Shown here: piece by piece, positions 43,753-53,949 of the stretch
Layout: every line of letters begins with the position of its first letter
Numbering within the stretch: the stretch's first letter is position 1
Assembly: GCF_003336225.1 (NCBI RefSeq)
Contig: NZ_QPID01000005.1
Coordinates: 124,001-188,000, forward strand
DNA from: Corallincola holothuriorum
GTDB taxonomy: Bacteria > Pseudomonadota > Gammaproteobacteria > Enterobacterales > Neiellaceae
Direction: 5' to 3'
Length of the DNA stretch: 64,000 nt
The notes under the pieces: generated by a model
Seen by the model: the letters and a program-made list of their open reading frames with translations, nothing else
Told to the model about the DNA's origin: nothing
The model's database searches: none
Program-made: the position numbers and the translations under genes

Positions 43753-44262
43753 ATGGAAGTCACGATTAGAAGTGCTGAAAAGTCTGATGTTGCAGGGATC
43801 AAAGGGATCTATGCTCAACCCCATGCATACTCGGGCACACTGCAGCTTCCTTATCCCTCAGAGGCACTGTGGCAATCACGTTTCGATAACGCTTCTGCGG
43901 ATTACCATAACTTGGTGGCGATCACTAACGGCAAGGTGATCGGTCAACTTGGTTTGATGGTATCAACGCGGCCTCGGCGTAAGCATGTCGCTGGTTTTGG
44001 TATGGCGGTGTGTGCCTCCGTCTTAGGTCAAGGCGTTGCGACGCGATTGTTGGAAAGCGCGCTGCATATGTGTGATAACTGGCTCAATATCGAACGTGTT
44101 GAATTAGAAGTGTTTACTGATAACAAAGCAGCAATCGCTTTATACCGAAAGTTTGGTTTTGTTATCGAAGGAGAGCACGTTAGTTCGGCATTTAAAAATG
44201 GCGTCTATGCTGATGTGTATAGCATGGCTAGGCTACGTGCAGCCGTTGTCGTTAAGCCTTAA
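43753..44262 (+). CDS. GNAT-family N-acetyltransferase, YhhY/AaaT-like
   Basis: A 169-residue acetyltransferase that closely follows the E. coli YhhY pattern: IYAQPHAYSGTLQLPYPS, STRPRRKHVAGFGMAV, the acetyl-CoA loop LGQGVATRLLESAL, MCDNWLNIERVELEVF and YRKFGFVIEGEH. YhhY (AaaT) is reported to acetylate certain amino acids such as phenylalanine and methionine. ATG 43753 is preceded by GAGG. It stands alone. Confidence 0.87.
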   Translation: MEVTIRSAEKSDVAGIKGIYAQPHAYSGTLQLPYPSEALWQSRFDNASADYHNLVAITNGKVIGQLGLMVSTRPRRKHVAGFGMAVCASVLGQGVATRLLESALHMCDNWLNIERVELEVFTDNKAAIALYRKFGFVIEGEHVSSAFKNGVYADVYSMARLRAAVVVKP

Positions 44263-44375
44263 CATCGATAGGTAGCTGGTTATATGCATCGATTGCTAGC
44301 TTACCTAGGTGATTTGCACCTGACTTCCTGCTAAGTGATACTGGCGGTTAATCAATCGCTTATGGAGTCGTTTCG

Positions 44376-46067
44376 ATGCGCTGCTGGCTACTGTCTCTGA
44401 TCCTATTAACTGCTTTTCCCACGATAGCTTACGACCGTATCACCGGTGCACACTTCGCCAGTCGCTCTGAAGTGATCGCGCAACATGGTATGGCGGCAAC
44501 CAGTCAACCATTGGCTACTCAGGTGGCGTTGGACATACTTAAAAAGGGGGGCAGTGCGGTTGATGCTGCCATTGCCGCCAATGCGATGCTTGGTCTGGTT
44601 GAGCCGACGGGTAGCGGTATTGGCGGCGATCTGTTCGCTATTGTCTGGGATGCAAAAACGCAGCAGTTATATGGTCTAAACGCATCAGGGCGTTCGCCTA
44701 AGTCTCTTACTTTGGCACACCTGCACTCCTTGGGGCTCGACTATTTACCACCTTATGGGCCGTTACCTGTATCCGTACCGGGGGCGGTGGATGGTTGGTT
44801 TGAATTACACGGCAAGTTCGGCAAGTTGCCGATGACCAAGTTGCTGCAACCCGCGATTGATTATGCTGAACAAGGATTTCCTGTGAGTGAGTTGGTGGCT
44901 TACTACATGCAGCGTAGTGCGCCACGTTTGTCTGAGTATCCCGGCTTTGCTCAAGTTTTTATGCCGAATGGCAAAATGCCAGCCAAGGGGGAACTGTTTA
45001 AAAACCCGGCGCTGGCAAGTACTTATCGCCAAGTTGCCCAAGGTGGACGCGACGCTTTTTATAAAGGGGATATTGCGGTCAGTATTGCCGCTTTTATGAA
45101 ACAACATGGTGGTTTTCTGAGTTATGAAGATCTCGCCTCCCATACCTCTGAGTGGATTAAGCCTGTCTCCACTAATTATCGAGGTTACGATGTGTGGGAG
45201 TTACCCCCGAATGGCCAAGGGATAGCGGCACTGCAAATTCTCAATATTTTGGAGCCATACGATATAGCCGCCATGGGGTTGGATAGTCCGGAGTATGTGC
45301 ATCTGTTTGTTGAAGCAAAGAAGCTCGCATTTGAAGATCGCGCCAAGTATTACGCCGATCCCGCGTTTAATCAGATCCCCGTGGCCGGTCTGATCGCAAA
45401 ATCTTATGCCAATGAACGAGCAAAACTGATTAATCCGCGACGCGCCAGTCAGCGCTTGGATGCTGGCAACCCAGCGCTGTACCACGGCGATACTATCTAC
45501 CTGACCACCGCAGACAAAGATGGCAACATGGTGTCGTTGATCCAAAGTAACTACCGCGGCATGGGCTCGGGGATGACAACGCCTGAGCTCGGCTTTGTAC
45601 TGCAAGATCGCGGTCAGTTGTTTAGTCTGCAGGAAGGGCATTTTAATAGTTACGCGCCTGGCAAACGCCCGTTTCATACTATTATTCCTGCCTTTGTGAC
45701 CAAAGAGGGCAAGCCTTGGCTCAGTTATGGTGTGATGGGCGGCGCAACTCAGCCACAGATGCATGCGCAGATCCTGGTCAATATGATCGATTTTGGTATG
45801 AATCTACAGGAGGCGGGGGATGCGCCACGTATTTTGCATACCGGCTCCAGTCAGCCCACAGGCGAACAGATGACAGATGGCGGGCATGTTAGTTTGGAGA
45901 ACGGTTTTTCTGCTGGTACTCGCCGTACACTGCTGCAGATGGGGCATACCTTAAAAGAGGAGTCAGGTCCTTACGGTGGCTATCAGGCGATCATGCGCGA
46001 TCTTGCAACCGGCGTTTACTACGGTGCTTCCGAAAGTCGCAAGGATGGGCAGGCAGCAGGCTACTGA
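44376..46067 (+). CDS. ggt: Gamma-glutamyltransferase
   Basis: N-terminal nucleophile hydrolase that transfers or hydrolyses gamma-glutamyl groups, for example from glutathione. The 563-residue precursor has a signal peptide (about 1-18, CWLLSLILLTAFPTIA), so it acts in the periplasm. The autocatalytic cleavage site and nucleophile are Thr373 in HGDTIYLTTADKDGNM; the second conserved region is PGKRPFHTIIPAF, with GVMGGATQPQMHAQ. The large subunit includes the substrate-binding TGSGIGGDLFAIVWD. Length is typical. It stands alone with its own promoter. Confidence 0.95.
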   Translation: MRCWLLSLILLTAFPTIAYDRITGAHFASRSEVIAQHGMAATSQPLATQVALDILKKGGSAVDAAIAANAMLGLVEPTGSGIGGDLFAIVWDAKTQQLYGLNASGRSPKSLTLAHLHSLGLDYLPPYGPLPVSVPGAVDGWFELHGKFGKLPMTKLLQPAIDYAEQGFPVSELVAYYMQRSAPRLSEYPGFAQVFMPNGKMPAKGELFKNPALASTYRQVAQGGRDAFYKGDIAVSIAAFMKQHGGFLSYEDLASHTSEWIKPVSTNYRGYDVWELPPNGQGIAALQILNILEPYDIAAMGLDSPEYVHLFVEAKKLAFEDRAKYYADPAFNQIPVAGLIAKSYANERAKLINPRRASQRLDAGNPALYHGDTIYLTTADKDGNMVSLIQSNYRGMGSGMTTPELGFVLQDRGQLFSLQEGHFNSYAPGKRPFHTIIPAFVTKEGKPWLSYGVMGGATQPQMHAQILVNMIDFGMNLQEAGDAPRILHTGSSQPTGEQMTDGGHVSLENGFSAGTRRTLLQMGHTLKEESGPYGGYQAIMRDLATGVYYGASESRKDGQAAGY

Positions 46068-46121
46068 TCTCGGTTGATGATTTAGCCTGTAGGTTTGATC
46101 CTAAACAGTACAACTTCCTTG

Positions 46122-46143
46122 GCGGCGCCTACAATGGCGCCGC
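46122..46143 (+). promoter_or_regulatory. GC-rich hairpin directly before the yhcC start codon
   Basis: GCGGCGCC-TACAAT-GGCGCCGC, eight perfect base pairs ending one base before the ATG at 46145. It covers the place of the ribosome binding site, and no alternative Shine-Dalgarno is visible. Confidence 0.5.
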
Positions 46144-46144
46144 T

Positions 46145-47074
46145 ATGCAGCATACTCCTCAACTTTTTCACAGCTTTGGTTACTATCTAAAGCAGCAGTT
46201 TGGTCGCAAGATCCGCAAGCTGTCACTGCACGGTGATTTTAGCTGCCCCAATCGCGATGGCACCCTTGGCCGAGGGGGCTGTACTTTCTGTAATGTCGCT
46301 TCTTTTGTCGATGAAACAGCCCGTGCAGCACCTATCTCTCAACAGTTACAGCTGCGCGAGCAAGAATTAAAGCGTAAAGCGGATGCTTATTTGGCGTATT
46401 TTCAGGCGTACACCAGTACCTATGGTGAGCAGGTTCAACTGCAAAAGCTGTATGATCAGGCGCTGGCGGCGAAAGATATTGTTGGATTGTGTGTCGGTAC
46501 CCGTCCTGATTGTGTGCCCGATGGTGTGCTCAGGATGTTGGCGGAGTATCAGGCTCAAGGTCAAGAGATCTGGCTGGAGCTGGGGTTGCAAACGGCGAAT
46601 GATCAAACCCTGAAGCGAATTAATCGTGGCCACGACTTTGCTGCCTACCAAGATGCTGTCACACGAGCCAAACATTATGGACTAAAAGTATGCACTCACC
46701 TTATTGTCGGTTTGCCAGGTGAAGATCAGCAAGATGCTTTGCAGACCTTGGATAAAGTGCTGACGGTAGGAGTGGATGGTCTAAAGCTGCATCCATTGCA
46801 CATTGTTGAGGGGAGCGTGATGGCGAAAGCGTGGCGTGCTGACCGCTTGGCAACGATTAGTCTAGAAAGCTATGCAGAAACAGCAGCGAAGATGATCCAA
46901 GCGACCCCTGCGCAGGTGGTCTTCCATCGGGTGTCGGCTCACGCCCGTCCGCCCACTTTACTGGCGCCTGATTGGTGTGCGGATCGTTGGCTAGGGCCGC
47001 AAGCTATTGAAGCAATATTGGCAGCGGAAGGGGGGCAGGGAAGCGCAACGGCAGCCCCTTTTCGTGCTGCCTGA
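46145..47074 (+). CDS. yhcC: Radical SAM protein YhcC (TIGR01212 family)
   Basis: Radical SAM family protein of unknown reaction, 309 residues. The cluster motif is CPNRDGTLGRGGCTFC near residue 30, the longer spacing of this family. Further E. coli-like segments are YLAYFQAYTSTY, GLCVGTRPDCVPD, WLELGLQTANDQTL, HLIVGLPGE and GVDGLKLHPLHIVEGS. A convergent gene, argR, ends 20 bases away. Its start codon lies at the foot of a strong hairpin. Confidence 0.9.
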   Translation: MQHTPQLFHSFGYYLKQQFGRKIRKLSLHGDFSCPNRDGTLGRGGCTFCNVASFVDETARAAPISQQLQLREQELKRKADAYLAYFQAYTSTYGEQVQLQKLYDQALAAKDIVGLCVGTRPDCVPDGVLRMLAEYQAQGQEIWLELGLQTANDQTLKRINRGHDFAAYQDAVTRAKHYGLKVCTHLIVGLPGEDQQDALQTLDKVLTVGVDGLKLHPLHIVEGSVMAKAWRADRLATISLESYAETAAKMIQATPAQVVFHRVSAHARPPTLLAPDWCADRWLGPQAIEAILAAEGGQGSATAAPFRAA

Positions 47075-47093
47075 GTCGATTTAATGCACTGAG

Positions 47094-47561
47094 TTAGCTG
47101 GAAAAAGCGAACAGAGATTTGACGGCGCTGACCGTTTTGCTTATCTCTTTCACGTTGGTTGGCGTAATGAAAATAGTGTCATCGCCGGCGATGGTGCCGA
47201 GTATCCCTTCCGCTTTGCCTAATGAATCTAATAGTCGGGCAATCAGCTGAGCAGCCCCAGGACTGGTACGGATAACGATAGCGACTTCGTTGTTGTCGAT
47301 ATCTAAAACCAGGTTTTTAAGCTGACTAGAAGTGGTTGGAACGCCGAGTTCGATAGGTAGGCAGTACACCATCTCTTGTTTGGCATTACGTGTTCTTACT
47401 GCGCCAAACTTGCTTAACATGCGGGAAACTTTCGACTGGTTGATATTGATAAAGCCTTGCGTTTGCAGCGCTTTAACTATCTCCCCTTGAGAGCCGAAAC
47501 ACTCTTCCTTCAACAGGTTCTTGAACGAGCGGACCAAGTCTTCCTGCTTACCGTAATTCAT
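47094..47561 (-). CDS. argR: Arginine repressor ArgR
   Basis: Hexameric arginine-responsive regulator of arginine biosynthesis and catabolism. The 155-residue protein has an N-terminal winged helix ([27 protein letters not shown]) and a C-terminal arginine-binding, oligomerising domain ([30 protein letters not shown] with the GDD triad). Divergent from mdh, as in E. coli. ArgR-box-like sequence lies just upstream. Confidence 0.96.
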   Translation of the reverse strand: MNYGKQEDLVRSFKNLLKEECFGSQGEIVKALQTQGFININQSKVSRMLSKFGAVRTRNAKQEMVYCLPIELGVPTTSSQLKNLVLDIDNNEVAIVIRTSPGAAQLIARLLDSLGKAEGILGTIAGDDTIFITPTNVKEISKTVSAVKSLFAFSS

Positions 47562-47580
47562 GTCGTCGAAAGGTTATCTT

Positions 47581-47619
47581 CTGAAAAAGTTATGCAGTCA
47601 TTCTGCATAAAATTGCAAT
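47581..47619. promoter_or_regulatory. Candidate tandem ArgR boxes in the argR-mdh spacer
   Basis: TGCATAAAATTGCA within 47602-47619 fits the ArgR box core at nine of twelve fixed positions, and a weaker half-match lies at 47581-47598, with the usual three-base spacing. An overlapping perfect inverted repeat TTATGCAG/CTGCATAA is at 47590-47610. Likely autoregulation of argR. Confidence 0.5.
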
Positions 47620-47829
47620 ATCCTGCAAGCTGCCCGTATCACAGCGGGGCAATTATTTTGGCACTAATGGTTTACGCTTGTCGCGCACTATCTGTTACGG
47701 GTTCAATCCGTGATCTGAGTTGTGTGACATTGATTGTATTTATCCCCTCCTTGGATTAATGTTTTTGCAGCCCTGTACTGGGTTGGAAAGCTATGTCTCC
47801 TAAGATTCTCCACAAGAAGGGAACCCCAC

Positions 47830-48759
47830 ATGAAAGTCGCTGTATTAGGTGCTGCTGGTGGAATCGGCCAAGCACTGTCGCTGTTATTAAAAACTCAATT
47901 ACCTGCAGGCTCTGAATTAGCGTTGTTTGATATTGCACCAGTAACGCCAGGTGTTGCTAAAGATCTCAGCCATATCCCAACACAGGTAGCGATTGAAGGT
48001 TACGGTCAGGATGGCCTCAATGATGCTCTGAAAGGTGCAGATATTGTGATGATCCCTGCCGGTGTGCCGCGCAAGCCGGGCATGGATCGCGCCGATCTGT
48101 TTAACTTCAATGCCGGTATCGTTAAGAACCTGGTTGAAGCGATTGCCGAGCAGTGCCCTAAGGCTTGCATCGGTATTATCACTAACCCAGTGAATACCAC
48201 GGTTGCTATTGCTGCCGAAGTACTAAAGAAAGCTGGTGTTTACGATCCGAAGAAACTGTTTGGTGTAACAACGCTGGATGTTATTCGCGCCGAAGCTTTT
48301 ATTGCTGAAGCCAAAGGGTTAAACCCGGAAGAAGTGAACATCAATGTTATTGGCGGTCACAGCGGTGTCACCATTCTGCCTCTGTTGTCGCAGTTGGGCT
48401 TGGATTTCTCAGACGAAGAGATTGCCGCCTTGACTGATCGAATTCAGAACGCTGGTACTGAAGTCGTTGAAGCCAAAGCTGGTGGTGGCTCTGCTACCTT
48501 GTCTATGGGACAAGCAGCAGCACGCTTCTGCCTGTCTCTGGTGAAAGCGATGCAGGGTGAACCTGTGATTGAATGTGCTTATGTTGAAGGCCCTGGTGAA
48601 CATACCAAGTTCTTTGCTCAGCCGGTTAAACTGGGTGCCGAAGGCATTGAAACTGTATTGCCATACGGTGACGTTAGCCCGTTTGAACAAGCGGCGCTGG
48701 AAGGCATGATGGATACGCTGCAAGGTGATATCCAGAAAGGCATTGAGTTTGCTGGCTAA
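47830..48759 (+). CDS. mdh: Malate dehydrogenase
   Basis: NAD-dependent malate dehydrogenase of the TCA cycle, 309 residues. It starts [20 protein letters not shown] (Rossmann glycine motif) at ATG 47830, with AAGGGA upstream; the open frame extends 96 bases upstream but the extension is unlike the family. The active-site region is [16 protein letters not shown] (catalytic His) and the mobile loop has the Arg pair [11 protein letters not shown] strong bidirectional terminator follows. Confidence 0.97.
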   Translation: MKVAVLGAAGGIGQALSLLLKTQLPAGSELALFDIAPVTPGVAKDLSHIPTQVAIEGYGQDGLNDALKGADIVMIPAGVPRKPGMDRADLFNFNAGIVKNLVEAIAEQCPKACIGIITNPVNTTVAIAAEVLKKAGVYDPKKLFGVTTLDVIRAEAFIAEAKGLNPEEVNINVIGGHSGVTILPLLSQLGLDFSDEEIAALTDRIQNAGTEVVEAKAGGGSATLSMGQAAARFCLSLVKAMQGEPVIECAYVEGPGEHTKFFAQPVKLGAEGIETVLPYGDVSPFEQAALEGMMDTLQGDIQKGIEFAG

Positions 48760-48776
48760 GCCAGACGACAATAAGT

Positions 48777-48803
48777 AAAAAGGCGCCTGAAGGCGCCTTT
48801 TTT
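48777..48803. terminator. Bidirectional terminator between mdh and ispB
   Basis: AAAAAGGCGCCT-GA-AGGCGCCTTTTTT, symmetrical with A and T tracts on both sides, serving convergent mdh and ispB. Confidence 0.92.
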
Positions 48804-48824
48804 AATACTTGTTTGTTGAGCAGA

Positions 48825-49796
48825 TTAGTGATCCCGTTGTACGGCAATACGTGCCAGCGCGATCAGTGCGCTTTTGTATTCGCTATCGGCGAGGAAATCC
48901 AGTGCCTTTACCGCTTTCATCGCTTCCTCGTCGGCCCGTAGACGGGTATAAGCAAAGGCATCGGTTGATTCAATGGCTGCGACAATATTCGGTAATTGCT
49001 CTACTTCGGCACCATGTTCGATGGCATGACGAATGATCTTCTGTTGTGCTTCAGTACCGACTTGCATGGCGCGGATCAGCGGCAGGGTCGGTTTACCTTC
49101 TGCTAGGTCATCTCCTAGATTTTTACCTAGGGCATCGGCGTCAGCGGTGTAATCGAGGAGATCATCAATCAGTTGGAACGCAGTGCCTAAATAACGGCCA
49201 TAGTCCGCCATTGCCTGCTTATTGCTCTCCGATTCGCCAGCCAGCTCTGCCGCCAAGTGAGTCGCGGCTTCAAATAATTTAGCGGTTTTGCAGTAGATCA
49301 CTTCCATGTAGCGCGCTTCATCGGTATCGGGATCGTTGCAGTTCATCAACTGCATCACTTCACCTTCTGCGATCACATTGGTGGCATCAGCGAGAACCTG
49401 CATAACGCGCATTGAGTCCAGCGTCACCATCATTTGAAATGCCCGGGTATAGAGAAAGTCACCGACTAGCACACTCGCCTGATCGCCGAACATGGCGTTA
49501 GCGGTCTTACGGCCACGGCGCATGGTTGATTCGTCAACCACATCATCGTGGAGCAGGGTGGCAGTATGGATGAACTCTATGATTGCAGCGAGGGTTTGGT
49601 GTTGTGTGCCATCATAGCCAACCGCGCGTGCGGCAAGGGTGGTTAGCAAAGGACGTAGCCGCTTGCCGCCACTATTGACGATGTAAAAGCCAAGTTGATT
49701 GATCAACGCCACGTCAGAGCTGAGCTGCTCCATAATTGCATGGTTTACTTGCTGCATATCGTCTTCGGCAAGTAACCGAATTTGCTCGAGATTCAT
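48825..49796 (-). CDS. ispB: Octaprenyl diphosphate synthase
   Basis: Trans-prenyltransferase that makes the octaprenyl side chain of ubiquinone and menaquinone. The 323-residue protein starts MNLEQIRLLAEDDMQ at 49796, after CAGGAG; the longer frame is not family-like. The two Asp-rich motifs are LLHDDVVDESTMRRG and LIDDLLDYTAD. Divergent from rplU-rpmA-obgE, the usual arrangement. Confidence 0.95.
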   Translation of the reverse strand: MNLEQIRLLAEDDMQQVNHAIMEQLSSDVALINQLGFYIVNSGGKRLRPLLTTLAARAVGYDGTQHQTLAAIIEFIHTATLLHDDVVDESTMRRGRKTANAMFGDQASVLVGDFLYTRAFQMMVTLDSMRVMQVLADATNVIAEGEVMQLMNCNDPDTDEARYMEVIYCKTAKLFEAATHLAAELAGESESNKQAMADYGRYLGTAFQLIDDLLDYTADADALGKNLGDDLAEGKPTLPLIRAMQVGTEAQQKIIRHAIEHGAEVEQLPNIVAAIESTDAFAYTRLRADEEAMKAVKALDFLADSEYKSALIALARIAVQRDH

Positions 49797-49950
49797 GTCG
49801 CTCCTGAGAGGGTTGTTATTTTTATTGGCGGCAATTTTGCTACGGACTATAGAAAGGCCAGATTCTAGCGCTAAATGTTGCACTACAACAGCCTGATGTC
49901 GCGCCTTATCTGGCTTGAATGAGATATGGCTCAGTAAACTGAAATTAGCC

Positions 49951-49979
49951 TTGATCGTTGGTTATCTTTTAAGTAGAAT
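49951..49979 (+). promoter_or_regulatory. Promoter of rplU-rpmA with GC-rich discriminator
   Basis: TTGATC (49951-49956), 17-base spacer, TAGAAT (49974-49979), followed by GCGCGCC. A GC-rich discriminator is typical of stringently controlled ribosomal promoters. Confidence 0.7.
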
Positions 49980-50068
49980 GCGCGCCCTATTGTGATTAGT
50001 AAATCGTGTCCAGCCGACCAACAATGAAATGTCGATGCTAGGGCGCGTATACCAGCGGAGTTATAACC

Positions 50069-50380
50069 ATGTACGCTGTTTTCCAAAGTGGCGGTAAGCA
50101 ACACCGTGTAGCCGAGGGGCAAACCGTTCGCTTAGAAAAGCTGGACGCGGAGACCGGAGCTACTATCGAATTCGATAAAGTGCTGATGGTAGCAAACGGT
50201 GAAGATATTAAGGTGGGAGCACCTTACGTTGATGGCAGCAAAATTACTGCTGAAATCGTAACTCACGGTCGTGGCGCTAAGGTCAAGATCGTTAAGTTCC
50301 GTCGTCGTAAGCACTCTCGTAAGCAGATGGGCCACCGTCAGTGGTTCACTGAAGTCAAAATCACTGGCATCAGTGCTTAA
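50069..50380 (+). CDS. rplU: Ribosomal protein bL21
   Basis: Large-subunit ribosomal protein, 103 residues, that binds 23S rRNA. The chain starts [23 protein letters not shown] and has the family signature [16 protein letters not shown] near the end. Its leader of about 85 bases includes a long-range complementary pair (49981-49989 with 50039-50047). rpmA follows after 20 bases. Confidence 0.97.
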   Translation: MYAVFQSGGKQHRVAEGQTVRLEKLDAETGATIEFDKVLMVANGEDIKVGAPYVDGSKITAEIVTHGRGAKVKIVKFRRRKHSRKQMGHRQWFTEVKITGISA

Positions 50381-50399
50381 GTTTCAGGAGTAGAGTCAG

Positions 50400-50657
50400 A
50401 TGGCACATAAAAAAGCAGGCGGTAGTACCCGAAATGGACGCGATTCAGAAAGTAAGCGTCTGGGTGTTAAGCGTTTCGGCGGTGAATCAGTATTAGCCGG
50501 TAACATCATCGTTCGTCAGCGCGGAACTAAGTTCCATGCTGGTAACAACGTTGGTATCGGTAAAGACCACACTTTGTTTGCAACTGCCAATGGCAAGGTG
50601 CTTTTCGAAGTTAAAGGTCCTAAGAGCCGTAAGTATATTAGCATCGTTGCTGAATAA
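50400..50657 (+). CDS. rpmA: Ribosomal protein bL27
   Basis: Large-subunit ribosomal protein near the peptidyl transferase centre. The 85 residues start [20 protein letters not shown], the conserved N-terminal tail that reaches the active site. AGGAG lies upstream of the ATG. Paired with rplU; a terminator follows and obgE comes next. Confidence 0.97.
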   Translation: MAHKKAGGSTRNGRDSESKRLGVKRFGGESVLAGNIIVRQRGTKFHAGNNVGIGKDHTLFATANGKVLFEVKGPKSRKYISIVAE

Positions 50658-50673
50658 GCATTGATGTGGTGAA

Positions 50674-50702
50674 AAGGCCTCGCTTTGTGCGAGGCTTTTT
50701 TG
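50674..50702 (+). terminator. Terminator after rpmA
   Basis: GCCTCGC-TTTGT-GCGAGGC followed by TTTTTT, preceded by AAAAG. Confidence 0.88.
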
Positions 50703-50732
50703 TTTCTGCAGCCTGCCCAAGGGTTATGCTAA

Positions 50733-51953
<1,221 letters not shown>

Positions 51954-51982
51954 TTGTTTATCGGTTGTGCAAGGGTCGTTAG

Positions 51983-52783
51983 ATGTCTGCCTCGAATAAC
52001 AAACCTCAGCTTTCGCTGGAACAGCATGAAGAAGCTACCCGCCTCTCTCTATGGGGCGGGCAGTTATTACTGCAGTATGGTGCGGAAAGCCAGCTGGTAG
52101 AAACGCTCACTCACCGCCTGGGGACCGCCCTTGGTTGTGACTGGATGGATCTGGCCGTCTCTCACAATGCCATCGTACTCACGTCTGTATCCGGCCCCCG
52201 TTATCTCACCAAAACACGGCGTATTGTCGACCGAGGCATTAATATGACCACGGTAAGTCAGATCTGCCGTTTGGTGGTGATGGTCGAAAAGGGACTGAAA
52301 GACGCCCGTGATGTGCGCCAGAAACTTCGAGAGTTGAGCGACAAGCAGTTTCATTATAATCGCTGGTTAATGGTGGTGATGGTGGGGTTGTCCTGCGCCT
52401 GCTTTGCCCGTTTGCAAGGTGGTGACTGGCCGGTTTTTGGCGTTACCTTTATGGCGTCAGCCGTAGCGATGTTTGTGCGGCAGGAGTTACATCACCGTGG
52501 CTATCATCTGTTGATGAACTGGGTATTATCCGCTGCTGCTGCGACTGCCGTCGCGAGTTTAGGGCCAGCATTTAGTTTGGGTAATAAGCCTGAGTTGGCG
52601 ATGGCGGCCAGTGTGTTGCTGCTGGTGCCAGGCTTCCCGTTGATGAATGCGATCTCTGATATGGTCAAAGGCCATGTGAATGTCGGTATTGCTCGGTGGA
52701 CCTGGGCTTCTATGATGACGCTGAGTGTTGCCCTCGGGATCTTGCTGGCGATGAACCTGACAGGTGTTTGGGGGTGGCTGTAA
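51983..52783 (+). CDS. yjjP: Threonine/serine exporter, large subunit (YjjP type)
   Basis: Half of a split ThrE-type exporter. The 266-residue protein has a cytoplasmic N-terminal domain (about 10-120, RLSLWGGQLLLQYGAESQLVE, SVSGPRYLTKTRRIVDRGIN) and about five membrane segments after residue 125. It works with the next gene, whose ATG overlaps its stop (TAATG). By family, it moves small amino acids or dicarboxylates out of the cell; YjjPB is linked to succinate export in E. coli. Confidence 0.87.
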   Translation: MSASNNKPQLSLEQHEEATRLSLWGGQLLLQYGAESQLVETLTHRLGTALGCDWMDLAVSHNAIVLTSVSGPRYLTKTRRIVDRGINMTTVSQICRLVVMVEKGLKDARDVRQKLRELSDKQFHYNRWLMVVMVGLSCACFARLQGGDWPVFGVTFMASAVAMFVRQELHHRGYHLLMNWVLSAAAATAVASLGPAFSLGNKPELAMAASVLLLVPGFPLMNAISDMVKGHVNVGIARWTWASMMTLSVALGILLAMNLTGVWGWL

Positions 52784-53250
52784 TGGAGTTGCTGATTAAC
52801 CTGCTGGACGACGCTTTCTTCAGTGCTATTCCCGCCGTTGGTTTCGCTATGCTCTTCAATGTGCCGAAAAAAGCACTGATTTACTGTGCCTTGGCCGCAG
52901 CTATTGCCCATAGTTTGCGTACCCTGCTGATCAGTTTGGGGATCTCTGTGGAGCTGGGATCATTTTTGGTCTCTGTTTTGGTCGGTGTTTTAGCTTTCCA
53001 CTGGGCAAAAAAGAAGTTGGTGCCAGAACAAGTTTTTACGGTCGCGGCGATCATTCCGATGATCCCCGGCAAGTTTGCCTTTGCTACCATGGTTGGCCTG
53101 GTACAGCTTAATATTGATGGTGCTGTGTCTCCTTGGTTGCTGGGGGATGTTATCGACAATGGTTTGAAGACGCTGTTTATTCTCGGCGCGTTGAGTGTCG
53201 GTCTCGCCATGCCGCAGCTTTTCCTGCAACGTAGTAAACCCGTGGTGTAA
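52783..53250 (+). CDS. yjjB: Threonine/serine exporter, small subunit (YjjB type)
   Basis: Second half of the split ThrE_2-type exporter, 155 residues with four or so membrane segments. It has the conserved FTVAAIIPMIPGKFAFATMVGL region. ATG 52783 overlaps the yjjP stop; the frame opens 87 bases further upstream inside yjjP, which is a frame artefact. Works together with the preceding protein. Confidence 0.87.
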   Translation: MELLINLLDDAFFSAIPAVGFAMLFNVPKKALIYCALAAAIAHSLRTLLISLGISVELGSFLVSVLVGVLAFHWAKKKLVPEQVFTVAAIIPMIPGKFAFATMVGLVQLNIDGAVSPWLLGDVIDNGLKTLFILGALSVGLAMPQLFLQRSKPVV

Positions 53251-53274
53251 TGCTTCGGAGATAGGATTTTAACG

Positions 53275-53760
53275 ATGATGATTTCACTGGTTGCCGCCAT
53301 GGCAAACGGACGAGTGATAGGTAGAGATAATAAGATGCCTTGGCATCTTCCTGCTGATTTAAAGCACTTTAAAGCCACTACGTTAGGTAAGCCGGTGGTG
53401 ATGGGGCGCAAGACCTTCGAATCGATAGGGCGGCCGCTACCGGGACGTCAAAACATAGTGATCACCCGTGATGCGCGGTGGCAAGCCGACGGCGTTACTG
53501 TGGTTCATGGGGTTGAGCAAGCGCTGGTTGCCGCAGGCCCTGTCGAAGAACTAATGGTGATAGGTGGTGGCAATATCTATCAACAGCTGTTGCCCCGTGC
53601 CGAGCGTCTCTATCTGACTTTTATCGAGCTTGATACCCAAGGAGATGCCTGGTTTCCGGACTATCAGCCGGAGCTTTGGCGTGAAATCGACTCCGTGGCC
53701 CACCAACCAGATGAAAAAAATCCCTATCACTATCGTTTCGTGACTCTTGTACGCAAGTGA
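53275..53760 (+). CDS. folA: Dihydrofolate reductase
   Basis: NADPH-dependent reduction of dihydrofolate to tetrahydrofolate for thymidylate and purine synthesis. The 161-residue protein carries ISLVAAMANGRVIGRDNKMPWHL with catalytic Asp in PADLKHF, the NADPH-binding VVMGRKTFESIG and LMVIGGGNIYQQLLP. The start is one of two consecutive ATG codons. It is 25 bases after yjjB and may be co-transcribed; the next gene is convergent. Confidence 0.96.
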   Translation: MMISLVAAMANGRVIGRDNKMPWHLPADLKHFKATTLGKPVVMGRKTFESIGRPLPGRQNIVITRDARWQADGVTVVHGVEQALVAAGPVEELMVIGGGNIYQQLLPRAERLYLTFIELDTQGDAWFPDYQPELWREIDSVAHQPDEKNPYHYRFVTLVRK

Positions 53761-53949
53761 TACTAACGATAGTTGCTTGTTACAAAGAGCCAAGGGGCAT
53801 AACGGCCCGTGGTTACTCAGTGAGCTCGCTGAAACAAAGAGGAGCTGCGGCTTACGATATCAGTTCAGCTAGCTGACGTTATTTATCCGGTTGCGTACCA
53901 TTTCTATGAAGTAACCGAGGTAGGTAAATGCTAATGCTATGAAGTGTAT

